Shown here piece by piece: positions 44,514-54,665 of a stretch of 64,000 bases of DNA (the stretch's first letter is position 1; every line of letters begins with the position of its first letter). Under the pieces are notes generated by a model. The model was given only the letters and a program-made list of their open reading frames with translations. It was not told where the DNA came from and did not search any database. A program made the position numbers and the translations under genes. Source of the stretch: Flavobacterium sp. (GTDB taxonomy: Bacteria > Bacteroidota > Bacteroidia > Flavobacteriales > Flavobacteriaceae); NCBI GenBank assembly GCA_021740105.1, contig JAIPAM010000004.1, positions 97,291-161,290 of the forward strand. The letters run 5' to 3'.

Positions 44514-44975
44514 TTATTTCTTTTTCAAAATACCATTTGCGGTATCCAACCAAACTTTAGGTCCACCAGCCAAATATCCGGTACTGCCTAATTTGTCAAT
44601 ATTGATTTTCCCATCGGTCACTGTGGCATTTACAAACCATACTGTTGGGTACCCTTGAACGGCAAAAAACTGTTGTAATTGATTGTTTTGTTCAGTGATT
44701 TCTGGAGCTAATACCGTTCTTCTTGGAAAATCAAGTTCAACTAATACCACATTTTCATTGGCCCATTTTACAAATTCTGGAGTTTTAAAAACTTCTGTTT
44801 GAAGTCGTATACACCAACCACACCAGTCACTTCCTGTAAAGAAAAGCAATAAAGGTTTTTTAGTTTTCTTAGAAACTTCAATTGAATTTTTAAGATTATT
44901 ATTCCAAACTAATTCTTGCGCTTCAACTGCATAAGAACCAAGAATAAATAAGAGTGCTACAAGTGCTTTTTTCAT
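44514..44975 (-). CDS. Exported thioredoxin-fold protein
   Basis: The 153-residue protein has a signal peptide (about 1-20, ending AVEAQ) and a thioredoxin domain with redox motif CGWC (C52 and C55, in GSDWCGWCIRLQTEV) and the cis-Pro region GYPTVWFVN. It resembles DUF255/thioredoxin-like periplasmic proteins of Bacteroidota and probably reduces or exchanges disulfides in the envelope. It lies downstream of the POT gene block with 52 bases between. Confidence 0.9.
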   Translation of the reverse strand: MKKALVALLFILGSYAVEAQELVWNNNLKNSIEVSKKTKKPLLLFFTGSDWCGWCIRLQTEVFKTPEFVKWANENVVLVELDFPRRTVLAPEITEQNNQLQQFFAVQGYPTVWFVNATVTDGKINIDKLGSTGYLAGGPKVWLDTANGILKKK

Positions 44976-45027
44976 TTTTATAAATATTAAAATTGGGATC
45001 TTAAAATAATGGCGAAATATCGGAAAT

Positions 45028-46539
45028 TTATTTGACTTCTTGCATTAATTTTTTAACAAAAGGTGAAATTACTATTAATACTACACCTGCAATTAAAGCG
45101 TAAATTGCCAATTGTTGGTAGCCATCCGCATAGACATTTAACTTTGCAGCATTAGTAGCATTTTCTGAAGCACTCGCAATATTGGCCCCTAATAACCCTG
45201 CAAAATATTGCCCATAAGCACTTGCTAAATACCAAATTCCCATCATTACAGCTTGAGTTTTATGAGGAGACAATCGAGACATGGCGCTTAATCCAATTGG
45301 AGATAAACACAATTCCCCAAAGGTTATAATAAACCACCCGAATGTAAATAAATTAAGAGAAGTTTTTCCGGTTGTATCTGCAAAAAATTTGGTGTAATAA
45401 AATATCCAAAAACCGCCTGCCAAAAACAAAAAGCCAAGTCCAAATTTCACTACGGTATTGGGCTCTATTTTTCTTTTATTCATCCAAATCCACAGTAATC
45501 CTATGATGGTAGCGAAAATAATCACAAATAATGAATTGGCTGAATTATTGACTCCGTTGGGACTAACTTCGAAACCTGCTAAAGTATTATGCAAATTATT
45601 AACTGCAAATAAGCTCAATGAACCTCCACTTTGCTCAAAGAAAGCCCAAAAGAAAATAGAAAAAATTATCAGTACTAAAGCCGCAAATAATTTTTTATTT
45701 TCTGCCAGAGAAAAGCTTCTCATTTCATAAAATAAATATAATATCGATGCTGGCCCAATTATCATCATAAAGTAATCCGTATAAACTGTATTGGCAACCA
45801 TTAAAATAATTGCGGGAATAACTGCTAGCGAACCAATGTAGGTTGAAATTTCAATAATTCTTCTTTTCGATTTATCTAAATGTAGTAAAGGAGAATGGCC
45901 AATTGCTCCTAAACTCTTTTGTGTTTGTGTAAATGTTAGTAAGCTTACAACCATTACAATTGCTGCAAATCCAAAAGCAAAATTCCATCTTAAATGTTCT
46001 GGAACAAATCCACTCCATAATGAACCTTCAGCTACAGCAATACAAATATAACCTCCAATTAAGGCTCCTAGATTTACTCCCGCATAAAATAAGGAAAATC
46101 CAGCATCTTGTCTTACATCATTTTCTTTGTACAACTGCCCAACCATTGAAGAAATATTAGGTTTGAAAAAACCTGTTCCGATAATTGTAAAACTAATTCC
46201 TAAGAAAAAAAATTGTTTAGGATCGATGGAAAGAATAATACTTCCTACAATCATCAATAATCCACCCCAAAAAAGTGATTTTCTCAAGCCTAGTATTTTG
46301 TCAGCAAATAAGCCACCAATAAACGGAAAAGCATATACAAAAGCCTGTGTAGCGCCATATTGCAAGTTCGTGGTTTTTTCGTCCATCATTAACTGATTCA
46401 CCATAAAAACTGCCAACATTCCGCGCATGCCATAAAAGCTAAAACGTTCCCACATTTCGCTAAAAAATAAATACCAAAGTTGTTTTGGATATTTACCTTT
46501 AAAATTTTGAATTTGTTCTAATGACAGATTATCTTCCAT
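45028..46539 (-). CDS. POT-family proton-coupled di/tripeptide transporter (paralog 1)
   Basis: The 503-residue MFS protein has the POT signature EMWERFSFYGMRGML near the N-terminus, GGLFADKILGLRKSL, GTGFFKPNISSMVGQLY, FSLFYAGVNLGALIGGY and the late GELCLSPIGLSAMSRLSP. About 14 transmembrane helices are expected. It should import di- and tripeptides with protons. It ends a tandem block of three POT genes, two bases after paralog 2 in transcription order, so it is co-transcribed with it. Confidence 0.93.
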   Translation of the reverse strand: MEDNLSLEQIQNFKGKYPKQLWYLFFSEMWERFSFYGMRGMLAVFMVNQLMMDEKTTNLQYGATQAFVYAFPFIGGLFADKILGLRKSLFWGGLLMIVGSIILSIDPKQFFFLGISFTIIGTGFFKPNISSMVGQLYKENDVRQDAGFSLFYAGVNLGALIGGYICIAVAEGSLWSGFVPEHLRWNFAFGFAAIVMVVSLLTFTQTQKSLGAIGHSPLLHLDKSKRRIIEISTYIGSLAVIPAIILMVANTVYTDYFMMIIGPASILYLFYEMRSFSLAENKKLFAALVLIIFSIFFWAFFEQSGGSLSLFAVNNLHNTLAGFEVSPNGVNNSANSLFVIIFATIIGLLWIWMNKRKIEPNTVVKFGLGFLFLAGGFWIFYYTKFFADTTGKTSLNLFTFGWFIITFGELCLSPIGLSAMSRLSPHKTQAVMMGIWYLASAYGQYFAGLLGANIASASENATNAAKLNVYADGYQQLAIYALIAGVVLIVISPFVKKLMQEVK

Positions 46540-46541
46540 AA

Positions 46542-48200
46542 TTAATTGATTCCGTGGTCTTTCATTACTTTATTTAAGTTTTTTACTAAGGCAAACATTA
46601 ATAATGTTGCAAACATTAATAAACCGAAGTTCACCCAAAAGAAATTGGCTTTATCGTCATATTGATCCCACATACTTGCTAAAACACCTGATAATTTATT
46701 TCCAATGGAGGTGGATAAAAACCAGCCGCCCATCATTAAGGCAGTAATATTTTTTGGTGATAATTTTGAAACAATTGACAATCCCATTGGACTTAGAAAT
46801 AATTCACCAATAGTTATGATGCCGTAATTGGCAACCAACCACCAAACTGATACTTTTTCCATTCCATTGTTACCAATATTTACCGCAGCTACCATTACTA
46901 ACACGGATAATGCTGAAATTAACAAGCCAAATGCAATTTTAGTGGGTGTTGAAGGCTCTCTCTTTCTACCTCTTAAAAAGGTGAAAAAAGCAACGACTAA
47001 AGGGGTTAATAGAATAACCCAGCCTGGATTTATTGATTGGCTTAAACTAGTAACCCAGACGCTTATCGTACTTCCTTCTTTAGGTAAAGTCTCTTTTTTA
47101 GTATTTCTAAAATAAACGGGATAATCAACAACTTTTTTTACTTCTCCATTTTCTTTTTGAAGTCGAAACTTATCATCATATAATTCTGTTGATGCTTTTT
47201 CATACGTTATTTCTTTAGACTGAACTAAAGTAGAAAATACTTTTTCAGTAGTTCCTGTAACTTGTCTATCGGTATATCTATCTGCCCAAGTATTTAATGC
47301 CGACCCATTTAATTTGAAAACAGCCCAAAATAAAATCACCACAGCAAAAATAGAAAGCAATGCTCCAATTGGTCTTTTTTCCTCTGGTTTTGCTTTAAAA
47401 TAGAGGCTTCCATAAAAGTAAACTATTGGAAGACAAGCGAAAATAAAAGCATCGGTACTATCAGAACCAAAAATGGCACTATCTAGATTGACATCTGATT
47501 GAACTCCTTTTATTAACCAACCAATAATTCCAAAAACTACCGACGGAACTAAAATGTACATTACAATTTTAGAAAATGGCATGTCCCCTTCTTGAATTCC
47601 TTTTTTATCCGTTTTATCGCCATAATGTTTTGTTCCTAAAAGAAAAACAATAACTCCAATAAACATTCCTAAACCTGCTGCCATGAATGCATATTGCCAA
47701 CCGAGTAAAATTTGTAAAGCAGCACCAAAAAAGTTGCATATAAAAGCACCAACATTTATTCCCATATAGAAAATGTTATATCCTTCATCTTTCTTTTCTA
47801 TGTATTGGTCTTCGTTATAGAAATTGCCTAGTAGCGTTGAAATATTCGGTTTGAAAAAACCATTTCCAACAATTACCAGAGTCATAGCAAGATACAACAT
47901 TGGCAAACTATGAATTCCCATCATAAAATAGCCCGCACCCATCATTATTCCACCAATTACTATTGATTTTTTATAACCAAGATATCGGTCGGCAATTAAA
48001 CCGCCAATGAAAGGGGTTAAAAATACCAATGCAATAAAAGTTCCGTACAAATCGGAAGCTTCTTTCTCTGTCATTGAAAAACCAGCTTCTACATCTTTAA
48101 GATACAAAGTAAAAATTCCGATCATTAAATAATACCCAAAACGTTCCCACATTTCAGATAAAAATAAATAAGGCAGTGCTTTAGGATGACTCTTCCACAT
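46542..48200 (-). CDS. POT-family proton-coupled di/tripeptide transporter (paralog 2)
   Basis: The 552-residue protein shows the same signatures: EMWERFGYYLMIGIF, GLIADRYLGYKKSI, VGNGFFKPNISTLLGNFY, YNIFYMGINVGAF and GELFLSPMGLSIVSKLSP. The ERFxxYG motif reads ERFGYYLM, replacing the Gly of YGM by Leu. An insert of about 80 residues between the middle helices (about 310-390, charged, EKVFSTLVQSKEITYEKAST) is absent from paralog 1 and probably lies outside the membrane. It starts upstream of paralog 1 with two bases between. Confidence 0.92.
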   Translation of the reverse strand: MWKSHPKALPYLFLSEMWERFGYYLMIGIFTLYLKDVEAGFSMTEKEASDLYGTFIALVFLTPFIGGLIADRYLGYKKSIVIGGIMMGAGYFMMGIHSLPMLYLAMTLVIVGNGFFKPNISTLLGNFYNEDQYIEKKDEGYNIFYMGINVGAFICNFFGAALQILLGWQYAFMAAGLGMFIGVIVFLLGTKHYGDKTDKKGIQEGDMPFSKIVMYILVPSVVFGIIGWLIKGVQSDVNLDSAIFGSDSTDAFIFACLPIVYFYGSLYFKAKPEEKRPIGALLSIFAVVILFWAVFKLNGSALNTWADRYTDRQVTGTTEKVFSTLVQSKEITYEKASTELYDDKFRLQKENGEVKKVVDYPVYFRNTKKETLPKEGSTISVWVTSLSQSINPGWVILLTPLVVAFFTFLRGRKREPSTPTKIAFGLLISALSVLVMVAAVNIGNNGMEKVSVWWLVANYGIITIGELFLSPMGLSIVSKLSPKNITALMMGGWFLSTSIGNKLSGVLASMWDQYDDKANFFWVNFGLLMFATLLMFALVKNLNKVMKDHGIN

Positions 48201-48212
48201 AATTTTTGATTT

Positions 48213-48247
48213 AAAAAAACAAACCTACAAGGATTTCTTGTAGGTTT
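48213..48247 (-). terminator. Rho-independent terminator after POT paralog 3
   Basis: On the minus strand AAACCTACAAG/CTTGTAGGTTT form an 11-bp stem with a five-base loop, then a T-rich run. It separates paralog 3 from paralogs 2 and 1. Confidence 0.85.
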
Positions 48248-48273
48248 GAAAGATATAAAAATAATTTTTATTA

Positions 48274-49965
48274 TTATCTAATGCCGTGCATCATCTTTTT
48301 AATTACTGGTGTTAACGCAAATAAAATCAAAGCTGCAACTCCTGTTAATACAACAAATACCATGAAGAATTCAAATAAATTATGAATTTCAAATCCAGCA
48401 AAAACTGGGTTAGTTGGATTAATTTGATTTTGTTCTAATATAGTTAATTGTTCCGCTGTTGGAGTTATTGTTTTATCTAAAACACCTTGTAAATCGATTC
48501 CTAACTTTTCTGCTTTCAAAAATTTATCTCCTGTAGCTGGCATAATCGAACCTAAAGTTCCAGACAAAGCATAACCTGCCGCATTTGACAAAAAGAAAAC
48601 TCCAAATAATAAGGAAGCAAAACGTTTTGGCGATAATTTTCCTACCAATGATAATCCGATTGGTGACAAACATAATTCAGCAAAAGTTTGAATTAAGTAC
48701 AATAGAATTAACCATTTGATAGCTAATAATCCGCTGTTTCCTAGGTCTTTTACGTTGTAGGCAATAATAAAATAACTTAATGCTATTAATCCTAGACCAA
48801 TGGCTTGCTTAACTGTAGACAAAGGTTCTCTTCCATTAGCTCTTAGTTTGTCCCATAAAATACTAAATGGTAAAGCAAAACCAAAAACAAAGATTCCGTT
48901 AAAAACTTGAACCATTGAAGCTGGCATTTGCCATCCAAACATAAATGTTCTATCGGTTTGATTTGCTGCGATAAAGGTTAAAGAGGAACCTGCTTGTTCA
49001 AAAGCGGCCCAGAAAAATATAATAAAAAATCCTACGATATAAATTACAAAAATTCTATCTCTTTCCACTTTAGTCAACGAACTATCCGATACAATTAATC
49101 CAGCTAATGTCAATCCACTAGCATAAATAATTGGATAGATTATGGTTTTAATAAAATTATCTCCATCTAATAGAAATCTAAATGCAATAAACAATATTAC
49201 AAAAGCAACTACAGCTCCAATCAAAGATTTATTAGAAAAAACAGCGCTTTGCGACTCCCCTTCTTCATAATCTGCAGTGTCATTGTATTTTGGTAATCCA
49301 CCAAGAGGTTTTCCTTCTGGAGTTACCACATATTTATTTTTTAATACATAAAATACTAAAGTTCCTATTAGCATTGCAATTGACGCTGCTAAGAATCCCC
49401 ATTTAAATGCGTGAACATTTTGAACTCCATTTACTACCTCATCACCTAAATAAGGGCAAATCGTTTGACCTAAGAAAGCTCCTAAGTTAATTCCCATATA
49501 GAAAATAGTAAAAGCGGTATCTAATTTTGTTTTTTCTTGTTTTGGATACAAACTTCCAACCATAGAAGAAATATTTGGTTTAAAGAAACCATTTCCAAAA
49601 ATGATAATTCCTAATGCTGACCACATTAACGTATTAGCCAGAGATAAATTAGTTCCAAACACACTTGCACTGGTAAACAATAAAAATTGTCCAATTGCCA
49701 TCATCAATCCACCTAATAAAATACAGTTTCGATTTCCAAAGAATCGATCGGCAATAAATCCTCCTAACATTGGCGTTAAGTAACAAAGCCCTAAAAATCC
49801 ACCATAAATTAATGATGCATCTTCTTCTTTCATCATCAAAGAATTTACTAGGAACAAGGTTAAGATGGCTCGCATTCCGTAGAAATTGAAACGCTCCCAC
49901 ATTTCGGTTCCAAATAATACCCAAAGTCCTTTTGGATGTCCTGTTTTTACTGCTGTTTCACTCAT
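48274..49965 (-). CDS. POT-family proton-coupled di/tripeptide transporter (paralog 3)
   Basis: The 563-residue protein has EMWERFNFYGMRAILTLFL, GGFIADRFFGNRNCI, GNGFFKPNISSMVGSLYPKQ, FTIFYMGINLGAFLGQ and AELCLSPIGLSLVGKLSP. It is closer in N-terminal motifs to paralog 1 than to paralog 2. It has its own terminator, so it is a separate transcription unit, downstream of the dipeptidyl peptidase gene by 64 bases. Confidence 0.93.
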   Translation of the reverse strand: MSETAVKTGHPKGLWVLFGTEMWERFNFYGMRAILTLFLVNSLMMKEEDASLIYGGFLGLCYLTPMLGGFIADRFFGNRNCILLGGLMMAIGQFLLFTSASVFGTNLSLANTLMWSALGIIIFGNGFFKPNISSMVGSLYPKQEKTKLDTAFTIFYMGINLGAFLGQTICPYLGDEVVNGVQNVHAFKWGFLAASIAMLIGTLVFYVLKNKYVVTPEGKPLGGLPKYNDTADYEEGESQSAVFSNKSLIGAVVAFVILFIAFRFLLDGDNFIKTIIYPIIYASGLTLAGLIVSDSSLTKVERDRIFVIYIVGFFIIFFWAAFEQAGSSLTFIAANQTDRTFMFGWQMPASMVQVFNGIFVFGFALPFSILWDKLRANGREPLSTVKQAIGLGLIALSYFIIAYNVKDLGNSGLLAIKWLILLYLIQTFAELCLSPIGLSLVGKLSPKRFASLLFGVFFLSNAAGYALSGTLGSIMPATGDKFLKAEKLGIDLQGVLDKTITPTAEQLTILEQNQINPTNPVFAGFEIHNLFEFFMVFVVLTGVAALILFALTPVIKKMMHGIR

Positions 49966-50029
49966 TTTTTATTATTATTTAATTTGATTTTGGTTAATTT
50001 AATTGATTTTTAATAGGTTAAATATACTA

Positions 50030-52201
50030 TTATAAGTTGTTATAAATAAAATTCGTCATTTTGTTATACAATTGAATTCTTGTTTTTCCTCCGTAAATAC
50101 CGTGATTGTTATCTGGATAAATTTGGGAATCAAACTGTTTATTGGCCTGAATTAATGCTTCCATCATTTGCATGGAATTCTGAATATGAACGTTATCGTC
50201 ACCAGAACCATGAATTAATAGGAACTTTCCTTTCAATTTATCTACGTGGTTAATTGGTGAATTTTCATCGTAACCACTCGCATTTTCTGCTGGAGTTTGC
50301 ATGTATCTTTCGGTATAAATGCTATCGTAAAACCTCCAGTTGGTAACAGGAGCAACTGCAATAGCCATTTTAAATACATCATTCCCTTTAAGGATACAAT
50401 TGGAAGCCATAAAACCACCAAACGACCATCCAAATATACCGATTCTATTTTTATCAACAAAAGGATAATTTCCAATTACTTTAGCCGCATCAATTTGGTC
50501 TTCCACTTCAAACTTTCCTAATTCTTTTTGCGTTACTTTCTTGAAATCAGCGCCTTTAAATCCTGTTCCACGACCGTCAACACAAGCCACAATGTAACCT
50601 TGTTGCGTTAACATCATAAACCAATAATCGTCTGTTGAGTTCCAATCGTTATTAACTTGTTGCGATCCTGGCCCAGAATATTGATACATAAAAACTGGAT
50701 ATTTTTTTGAAGGATCAAAATCTTTTGGTTTTAAAATCCAGGCGTTTAGTTCATTTCCTTTTTCTGTTTTCAAAACAAAAAACTCTTTTGAAGGCAAGTT
50801 ATACGATTTAATCTTATTTGCTAAAGCTTCATTATTTTCAATCACTTGAATTTCTTTTCCGTTTTTAGCCTCATTTAAAGTATAAGTCGTTGGCTGTGTT
50901 GCGCTTGAAAATGTAGTAATGAAATTTTGAAAATTCGGACTAAAAGTAGCATTATTCGTTCCGGTATTGGAAGATAATCTTACTTTGTTTTTACCGTTTA
51001 GTCCAATTCTATAAACGTCTCTATTAATTGATCCGTTTTCTACAGATTGATAAAAAATTGTTTGATTTTTTTCATCAAAGCCATAGTAATTGGTTACCTC
51101 CCAATTTCCTTTTGTAACTTGATTTTTAAGTTTCCCATTTTTATCATATACATAAATATGATTGAAACCATCTTTTTCACTAGTCCAAATAAAACTGTTG
51201 TCTTTCAAAAATGTTAAGTTATCAGTTACCTCAACATAAGCTTTGTCTTTTTCATTCAACACCACTTTGGTGGTTCCTGAAGTTCCATCTACAAAAAGTA
51301 AATCTAAATTATCTTGATGACGATTTAATAGTTGAGCACAAAATACATTACTATCATTAGTCCATTTCATTCTAGCAATATAGAAATCAGAATAATTTTT
51401 TAAGTCAATATTTTTAGTATTTGCATTAGCGACATCATAAATGTGAAGGGAAACTTCCGAATTCTTTTCGCCGGCTTTTGGATATTTAAATGTTTGAACT
51501 GACGGATAAAGCTCATTATAAAACATCGACATTGAGAATTCTGGCACTTGACTTTCGTCAAATTTAATATAAGCTAGTTTCTTACTATCGCCACTCCAAT
51601 CGAATGCTTTTACAAATTCAAATTCTTCTTCGTAAACCCAATCCGTAATTCCATTTATAATCGAATTTCTGAGTCCGTCCGAAGTAATTTGCTTGGTTGA
51701 TTTAGAGGCAATGTCATAAATAAATAAGTTGTTTTCTTTGGCAAATGCAATTTTGGTTCCGTCGGGAGAAAAGGTAGGTTCCTGTATTTTATAATCGAAT
51801 AAAGGTGTTAATTTTTTTGTAGCAATAACATATAAAAAGTAATTGGCTACAAAAGAACGGCGAAAAATCTGATCTGAATTAGTAGCAATTAAAATTGTTT
51901 TTTCATCTGAGCTAAAAGTATAGCTATCAATTCCTTCCAACGCTTTATGGTCTTTGGTATCAATTAAGGTAGAAACTTTTTTTAGAGTAGCAAAGTCGTA
52001 TAAGTCAATTTGATAACTTCTCGTGGCGCGATCAAAATTCAAAACCGTATATTGATTGGTGTTCTTCAATGCTTGTAAATCATCCATTCCTTTCGCACGA
52101 AATGCACCTGAATAAATGGACTCAATTGTTATTTTTTGTTGGGCCACAACTGAAAAAGAGGCAAATAGGAATAATAAAGCAACTTTGTAAATTAATTTCA
52201 T
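50030..52201 (-). CDS. Dipeptidyl peptidase IV (S9B)
   Basis: The exported enzyme cuts X-Pro/X-Ala dipeptides from N-termini. The start is placed at 52201 because the signal peptide begins there (MKLIYKVALLFLFASFSVVA, cut before Q); an in-frame Met at 52282 would add 27 charged residues ahead of it. The 723 residues have an N-terminal eight-bladed propeller with WVYEEEF (the double-Glu loop binding the free N-terminus) and a hydrolase domain with GWSFGG (Ser about 600), GSGDDNVH (Asp about 667) and DNNHGI (His about 699). It feeds dipeptides to the POT carriers alongside. Confidence 0.94.
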   Translation of the reverse strand: MKLIYKVALLFLFASFSVVAQQKITIESIYSGAFRAKGMDDLQALKNTNQYTVLNFDRATRSYQIDLYDFATLKKVSTLIDTKDHKALEGIDSYTFSSDEKTILIATNSDQIFRRSFVANYFLYVIATKKLTPLFDYKIQEPTFSPDGTKIAFAKENNLFIYDIASKSTKQITSDGLRNSIINGITDWVYEEEFEFVKAFDWSGDSKKLAYIKFDESQVPEFSMSMFYNELYPSVQTFKYPKAGEKNSEVSLHIYDVANANTKNIDLKNYSDFYIARMKWTNDSNVFCAQLLNRHQDNLDLLFVDGTSGTTKVVLNEKDKAYVEVTDNLTFLKDNSFIWTSEKDGFNHIYVYDKNGKLKNQVTKGNWEVTNYYGFDEKNQTIFYQSVENGSINRDVYRIGLNGKNKVRLSSNTGTNNATFSPNFQNFITTFSSATQPTTYTLNEAKNGKEIQVIENNEALANKIKSYNLPSKEFFVLKTEKGNELNAWILKPKDFDPSKKYPVFMYQYSGPGSQQVNNDWNSTDDYWFMMLTQQGYIVACVDGRGTGFKGADFKKVTQKELGKFEVEDQIDAAKVIGNYPFVDKNRIGIFGWSFGGFMASNCILKGNDVFKMAIAVAPVTNWRFYDSIYTERYMQTPAENASGYDENSPINHVDKLKGKFLLIHGSGDDNVHIQNSMQMMEALIQANKQFDSQIYPDNNHGIYGGKTRIQLYNKMTNFIYNNL

Positions 52202-52315
52202 AATTAGGATTTTTAAAAAACATTCAATTTTAGTGAAAAAATCTCGAATTACCACCTTTTTTTTCTTAAAATGTAATTTCATTGGGAAGTTATTTTATTA
52301 GAATTGATGAAAATG

Positions 52316-52323
52316 TATATTTG
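52316..52323 (+). promoter_or_regulatory. Putative -7 element of the mevalonate gene pair
   Basis: TATATTTG, an exact TAnnTTTG, 22 bases before the HMG-CoA reductase ATG. No -33 in the right window. Confidence 0.5.
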
Positions 52324-52345
52324 CATGAATTAATAATTTACACAG

Positions 52346-53662
52346 ATGAATAATGCCATTGCTGGATTTTCAAAATTGTCAAAAGAAGAGAAGATAAATT
52401 GGATTGCAACAACCTATTTTTCTAATTCAGATGAGGCTGTTTCCTTAATTAAAAAATATTGGAATTCGGATTCGAAAATCCAAAAATTGCATGATGAATT
52501 CATTGAAAATACAATCACTAATTTTTATTTGCCTTTAGGGGTTGCGCCTAATTTTCTTATCAATGGGAAATACAAAACTATTCCCATGGCAATTGAGGAA
52601 AGTTCCGTTGTAGCCGCAGCTTCAAAATCGGCAAAATATTGGGCTACTCGAGGCGGATTTAAAGCAACAGTAATCAATACTGAAAAAATTGGGCAAGTCC
52701 ATTTGATGTACCATGGTGATTTAGAAAAATTAGAAAAATTCTTCCTAGAACTTCAACCTAAATTTTATGAAGCTACCGAGAGCTTAACAAAAAATATGGA
52801 AAAACGAGGCGGTGGAATTTTGTCCATTGAACTCAGAAATAAAACACATCTCATTCCAAATTATTTTCAGTTGCACGCCACTTTTGAAACAAAAGATTCA
52901 ATGGGGGCCAACTTTATCAATTCGTGCTTAGAACAATTTGCAAAGACATTAAAAGAAGAAGCTAGTTCCTATTCTAATTTCTCAGAAACTGAGAAAAATA
53001 TAGAAGTCGTAATGAGTATTTTATCGAATTACGTTCCTAATTGTATTGTTCGCGCAGCGGTTTCTTGTAAAGTAGAAGAATTAGCAGATAAAAACATTGA
53101 AAACCCTGAAGTCTTTGCCAATAAATTTATTCAAGCAGTTCAAATAGCAGAAGTAGAACCGTTTAGAGCGGTAACCCACAACAAAGGAATCATGAACGGA
53201 GTGGACGCCGTAGTTTTAGCAACTGGAAATGATTTCCGAGCTGTAGAAGCTGGAATTCATGCGTATGCGTCTAGAAATGGAAGTTATTCAAGTTTGTCAC
53301 ATGCCAAAATTGAAGAGGGAATATTTAGTTTCTGGATAGAAATACCATTGGCTTTGGGAACGGTTGGAGGATTAACTTCACTTCATCCAATGGTGAAATT
53401 ATCACTTGAAATGTTAGAAAAACCAACTGCCAAAGAACTTATGGAAGTGGTAGCAGTTGCTGGACTAGCACAAAACTTTGCTGCTTTACGCTCTTTAACT
53501 ACAACAGGTATTCAAGAAGGGCATATGAAAATGCACCTCAATAATATTCTAAATCAGTATCAGGTTACCGATGAAGAACGGATTTTAATTAAAAATCACT
53601 TTAAAGATACCGTAGTTTCTCATTCGGCAGCTGTTGATTTCATCGAGAAATTAAGAAAATAA
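52346..53662 (+). CDS. Hydroxymethylglutaryl-CoA reductase, class II type
   Basis: The enzyme makes mevalonate for isoprenoids. Its 438 residues match class II HMG-CoA reductase: ITNFYLPLGVAPNFLINGK, MAIEESSVVAAASKSAKYWA (catalytic Glu), DSMGANFINSCLEQ, HNKGIMNGVDAVVLATGNDFRA (Lys and Asp) and ALGTVGGLTSLHPMVKLSLE. The C-terminal His is in KDTVVSHSAAVD. It is followed after 25 bases by a GHMP kinase gene, so they are one operon for the mevalonate pathway. Confidence 0.94.
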   Translation: MNNAIAGFSKLSKEEKINWIATTYFSNSDEAVSLIKKYWNSDSKIQKLHDEFIENTITNFYLPLGVAPNFLINGKYKTIPMAIEESSVVAAASKSAKYWATRGGFKATVINTEKIGQVHLMYHGDLEKLEKFFLELQPKFYEATESLTKNMEKRGGGILSIELRNKTHLIPNYFQLHATFETKDSMGANFINSCLEQFAKTLKEEASSYSNFSETEKNIEVVMSILSNYVPNCIVRAAVSCKVEELADKNIENPEVFANKFIQAVQIAEVEPFRAVTHNKGIMNGVDAVVLATGNDFRAVEAGIHAYASRNGSYSSLSHAKIEEGIFSFWIEIPLALGTVGGLTSLHPMVKLSLEMLEKPTAKELMEVVAVAGLAQNFAALRSLTTTGIQEGHMKMHLNNILNQYQVTDEERILIKNHFKDTVVSHSAAVDFIEKLRK

Positions 53663-53687
53663 ATCGTTACTTAATTTCAACTTACCA

Positions 53688-54599
53688 ATGGAGCAAACTT
53701 TTTACAGTAACGGCAAACTTTTAATTACAGGCGAATATTTAGTTCTTGATGGAGCAAAAGGTTTAGCATTGCCAACAAAATTTGGACAATATTTAAAAAT
53801 AGCCTCAGGTCCTTTAGGAGAAATTCAATGGACAAGTTTTGATTTTGATAACCGCCTTTGGTTTAAAGAGACGCTATCTTTCAATGAAATTATAAACTTT
53901 AATTTGAAGGATAATTTATCGGAAAGAGAAACTTTAATAAAAATTTTACATGAAGCGCATTTGCTAAACACTGGCCTATTTAATTCTTCAATCGGTTTCA
54001 CTGTTTCGACCGTGCTTACATTTCCAAAATTATGGGGTTTAGGAACCTCATCGACTTTAATTAACAATATTGCTCAATGGTTTCAAATTGATGCCTTTGA
54101 ACTGCTCAAAAATAGTTTTGGAGGAAGCGGCTATGATATTGCCTGTGCTCAAAATAATAGTCCTATTTTATATCAACTAATCAATGGATTACCAATGGTT
54201 GAAAAAATAAATTTCAATCCTAATTTTACAGATTGTATATATTTTGTTTATTTAAATAAAAAGCAAAGTAGTAAAATAGCCATTCAAAATTATTATAAAA
54301 ACCATACCAATTTGAGTGCTGAAATTCCATTGATAAATACGCTTACCACTGCCATTTGCAATTCACGTTCAATGGCGGAATTTAGTACTTTACTTGAGCA
54401 ACATGAAGAAATTATGAGTCCTATTCTTGAACTTTCAACAGTGAAAGAGCTATTATTCTCTGAATTTGATGGTTCAATAAAAAGTCTGGGGGCTTGGGGC
54501 GGTGATTTTGTAATGGTCGTTTCAAAGAATAACCCCACCTCCTATTTTGAAAATAAGGGTTTCAAAACGATTGTTCCTTATAAGGATATGATTTTATAA
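53688..54599 (+). CDS. GYDIA-family GHMP kinase
   Basis: The 303-residue GHMP kinase has NGKLLITGEYLVLDGAKGLA at the N-terminus, the ATP loop GLGTSSTLINNIAQW (about 124-138, replacing PxxxGLGSSA) and the name motif GYDIACAQ (about 148-155). It is paired with HMG-CoA reductase, so it probably phosphorylates mevalonate or a derivative, but the exact step is not established for this family. Confidence 0.9.
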   Translation: MEQTFYSNGKLLITGEYLVLDGAKGLALPTKFGQYLKIASGPLGEIQWTSFDFDNRLWFKETLSFNEIINFNLKDNLSERETLIKILHEAHLLNTGLFNSSIGFTVSTVLTFPKLWGLGTSSTLINNIAQWFQIDAFELLKNSFGGSGYDIACAQNNSPILYQLINGLPMVEKINFNPNFTDCIYFVYLNKKQSSKIAIQNYYKNHTNLSAEIPLINTLTTAICNSRSMAEFSTLLEQHEEIMSPILELSTVKELLFSEFDGSIKSLGAWGGDFVMVVSKNNPTSYFENKGFKTIVPYKDMIL

Positions 54600-54615
54600 T
54601 CTCACTATGTTAAAC

Positions 54616-54648
54616 AAAAAACCCGTCAATAAATTGACGGGTTTTTTT
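54616..54648. terminator. Bidirectional rho-independent terminator
   Basis: An A-run, CCCGTCAA, loop TAAA, TTGACGGG and a T-run lie between the convergent GHMP kinase and foldase genes. Confidence 0.93.
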
Positions 54649-54665
54649 ATAATTTGTTTTTAACT

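Noticed and set aside
45933..46160. Leu/Gln-rich 75-codon frame on the plus strand
   Set aside because: The low-complexity product arises from reading the antisense of transmembrane helices of a POT gene.
52202..52282. In-frame Met extension giving the dipeptidyl peptidase 27 more residues
   Set aside because: It would place a charged, non-signal segment ahead of a clear signal peptide that starts at 52201.
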